Assembly: GCA_937907055.1 (NCBI GenBank)
Contig: CALCTW010000095.1
Span: forward strand, 1 to 5,846
Source: an uncultured Clostridia bacterium
GTDB lineage: Bacteria > Bacillota > Clostridia > Christensenellales > Aristaeellaceae
DNA length: 5,846 nucleotides
Reading direction: 5' to 3'
Shown: positions 5,685-5,846 of the stretch, one piece after another
Position numbering within the stretch: position 1 is the stretch's first letter
How the letters are laid out: each line of letters opens with the position of its first letter
Position numbers and translations under genes: made by a program
The notes under the pieces: generated by a model
The model's input: the letters and a program-made list of their open reading frames with translations, nothing else
Told to the model about the DNA's origin: nothing
The model's database searches: none

Positions 5685-5846
5685 TCATTTCGCCTTGTAG
5701 CGATACTGCACACGGCTCTCCACCTGACGATCATCGTTCGCTTCAGCCGGAGAAGAAGTCCATTCGCTCCACTCGCCCCAGCGCCAGAAGGTGTTCTCAC
5801 CGGCGCTCAGCAGATCACGGGAACGATAGAAGACCAGGCTCTCCAC
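5685..5846 (-). CDS. C-terminal end of a thrombospondin-like repeat surface protein, 5'-truncated by the window edge
   Basis: The last 53 codons of a longer gene that starts beyond the right edge. The frame reads through the window edge without a start and closes with two TGA codons in a row (5687-5682), then a terminator. The fragment contains W23, W26 and W29 spaced W-x-x-W-x-x-W (WGEWSEW), followed by a Pro-containing turn (SSPAEANDD) and a RQVESRVQYRYK strand. This order resembles thrombospondin type 1-like repeats seen at the ends of Clostridia surface proteins. The first residues, VESLVFYRSR, match VESRVQYRYK at 42-51, so the fragment holds the end of one repeat and all of the next, 41 residues per unit. 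No LPXTG or membrane anchor follows the last repeat. Secretion, adhesion or a ligand are guesses, since the N-terminus is not seen. Confidence 0.72.
   Translation of the reverse strand: MESLVFYRSRDLLSAGENTFWRWGEWSEWTSSPAEANDDRQVESRVQYRYKAK
5694..5846 (-). repeat. Tandem 41-residue (123-base) protein repeat
   Basis: Bases 5824-5846 and 5701-5723 are related copies 123 bases apart, sharing the same ends (GGCTCTCCAC and CGATA on the plus strand). In protein they are VESLVFYRSR and VESRVQYRYK. One full unit and the tail of the previous one are visible; more copies probably lie to the right of the window. Confidence 0.6.

Noticed and set aside
5540..5800. Minus-strand open frame of 86 codons at the right end
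   Set aside because: It overlaps the repeat-protein tail in another frame and crosses that gene's terminator. The WGEWSEW frame with its tandem stop is far more convincing.

Overview
The window looks like chromosomal DNA from an anaerobic member of the Bacillota, probably a gut or rumen Clostridia lineage. This is inferred from moderately GC-rich coding DNA, AT-rich promoters with sigma-A-like boxes, GGAG-type ribosome binding sites, an NfnA/SudB-type flavoprotein, and a thrombospondin-like W-x-x-W-x-x-W surface repeat of a kind I associate with Clostridia. Nothing in the window fixes the genus. There are no rRNA or tRNA genes, CRISPR arrays, transposases or phage genes, and no stretch over 300 bases lacks a gene.

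Left part (1-1560), all minus strand: a short-chain dehydrogenase/reductase (702-1475) has a clear promoter at 1529-1557. Downstream of it, after a 117-base gap containing a 10-bp hairpin, comes an NfnA/SudB-like FAD/NAD(P)-binding electron-transfer subunit (start at 584). That gene runs off the left edge before its iron-sulfur cysteines would appear. The two may form a redox operon, with possible uncoupling at the hairpin.

Middle (1667-3983): a small DUF2200 protein (minus strand) stands divergently to a PAS-GGDEF-EAL protein (plus strand). The latter has a strong promoter at 2142-2170 and a probable start at 2268, not at the upstream in-frame ATG at 2127, which precedes the transcription start. 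Its GGDEF domain is degenerate (WGDDF, no I-site) and its EAL domain keeps every catalytic residue checked. The best prediction is a PAS-regulated cyclic-di-GMP phosphodiesterase.

Right part (3996-5846), minus strand: a seven-helix membrane protein with a C-terminal DUF218/YdcF domain starts at a GTG (5462) and converges on the EAL gene at a strong bidirectional terminator (3945-3983). Upstream of it, at the right edge, is the C-terminal end of a thrombospondin-like repeat protein with its own terminator.

The genes appear to be four or five separate transcription units in ordinary chromosome: redox metabolism, an unknown small protein, cyclic-di-GMP signalling, an envelope-type protein and a surface repeat protein. 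I do not see a convincing new multi-gene system. The points most worth a second look are the degenerate GGDEF plus intact EAL, the architecture of the DUF218 protein, the repeat protein, and the inverted repeats in the promoter regions.
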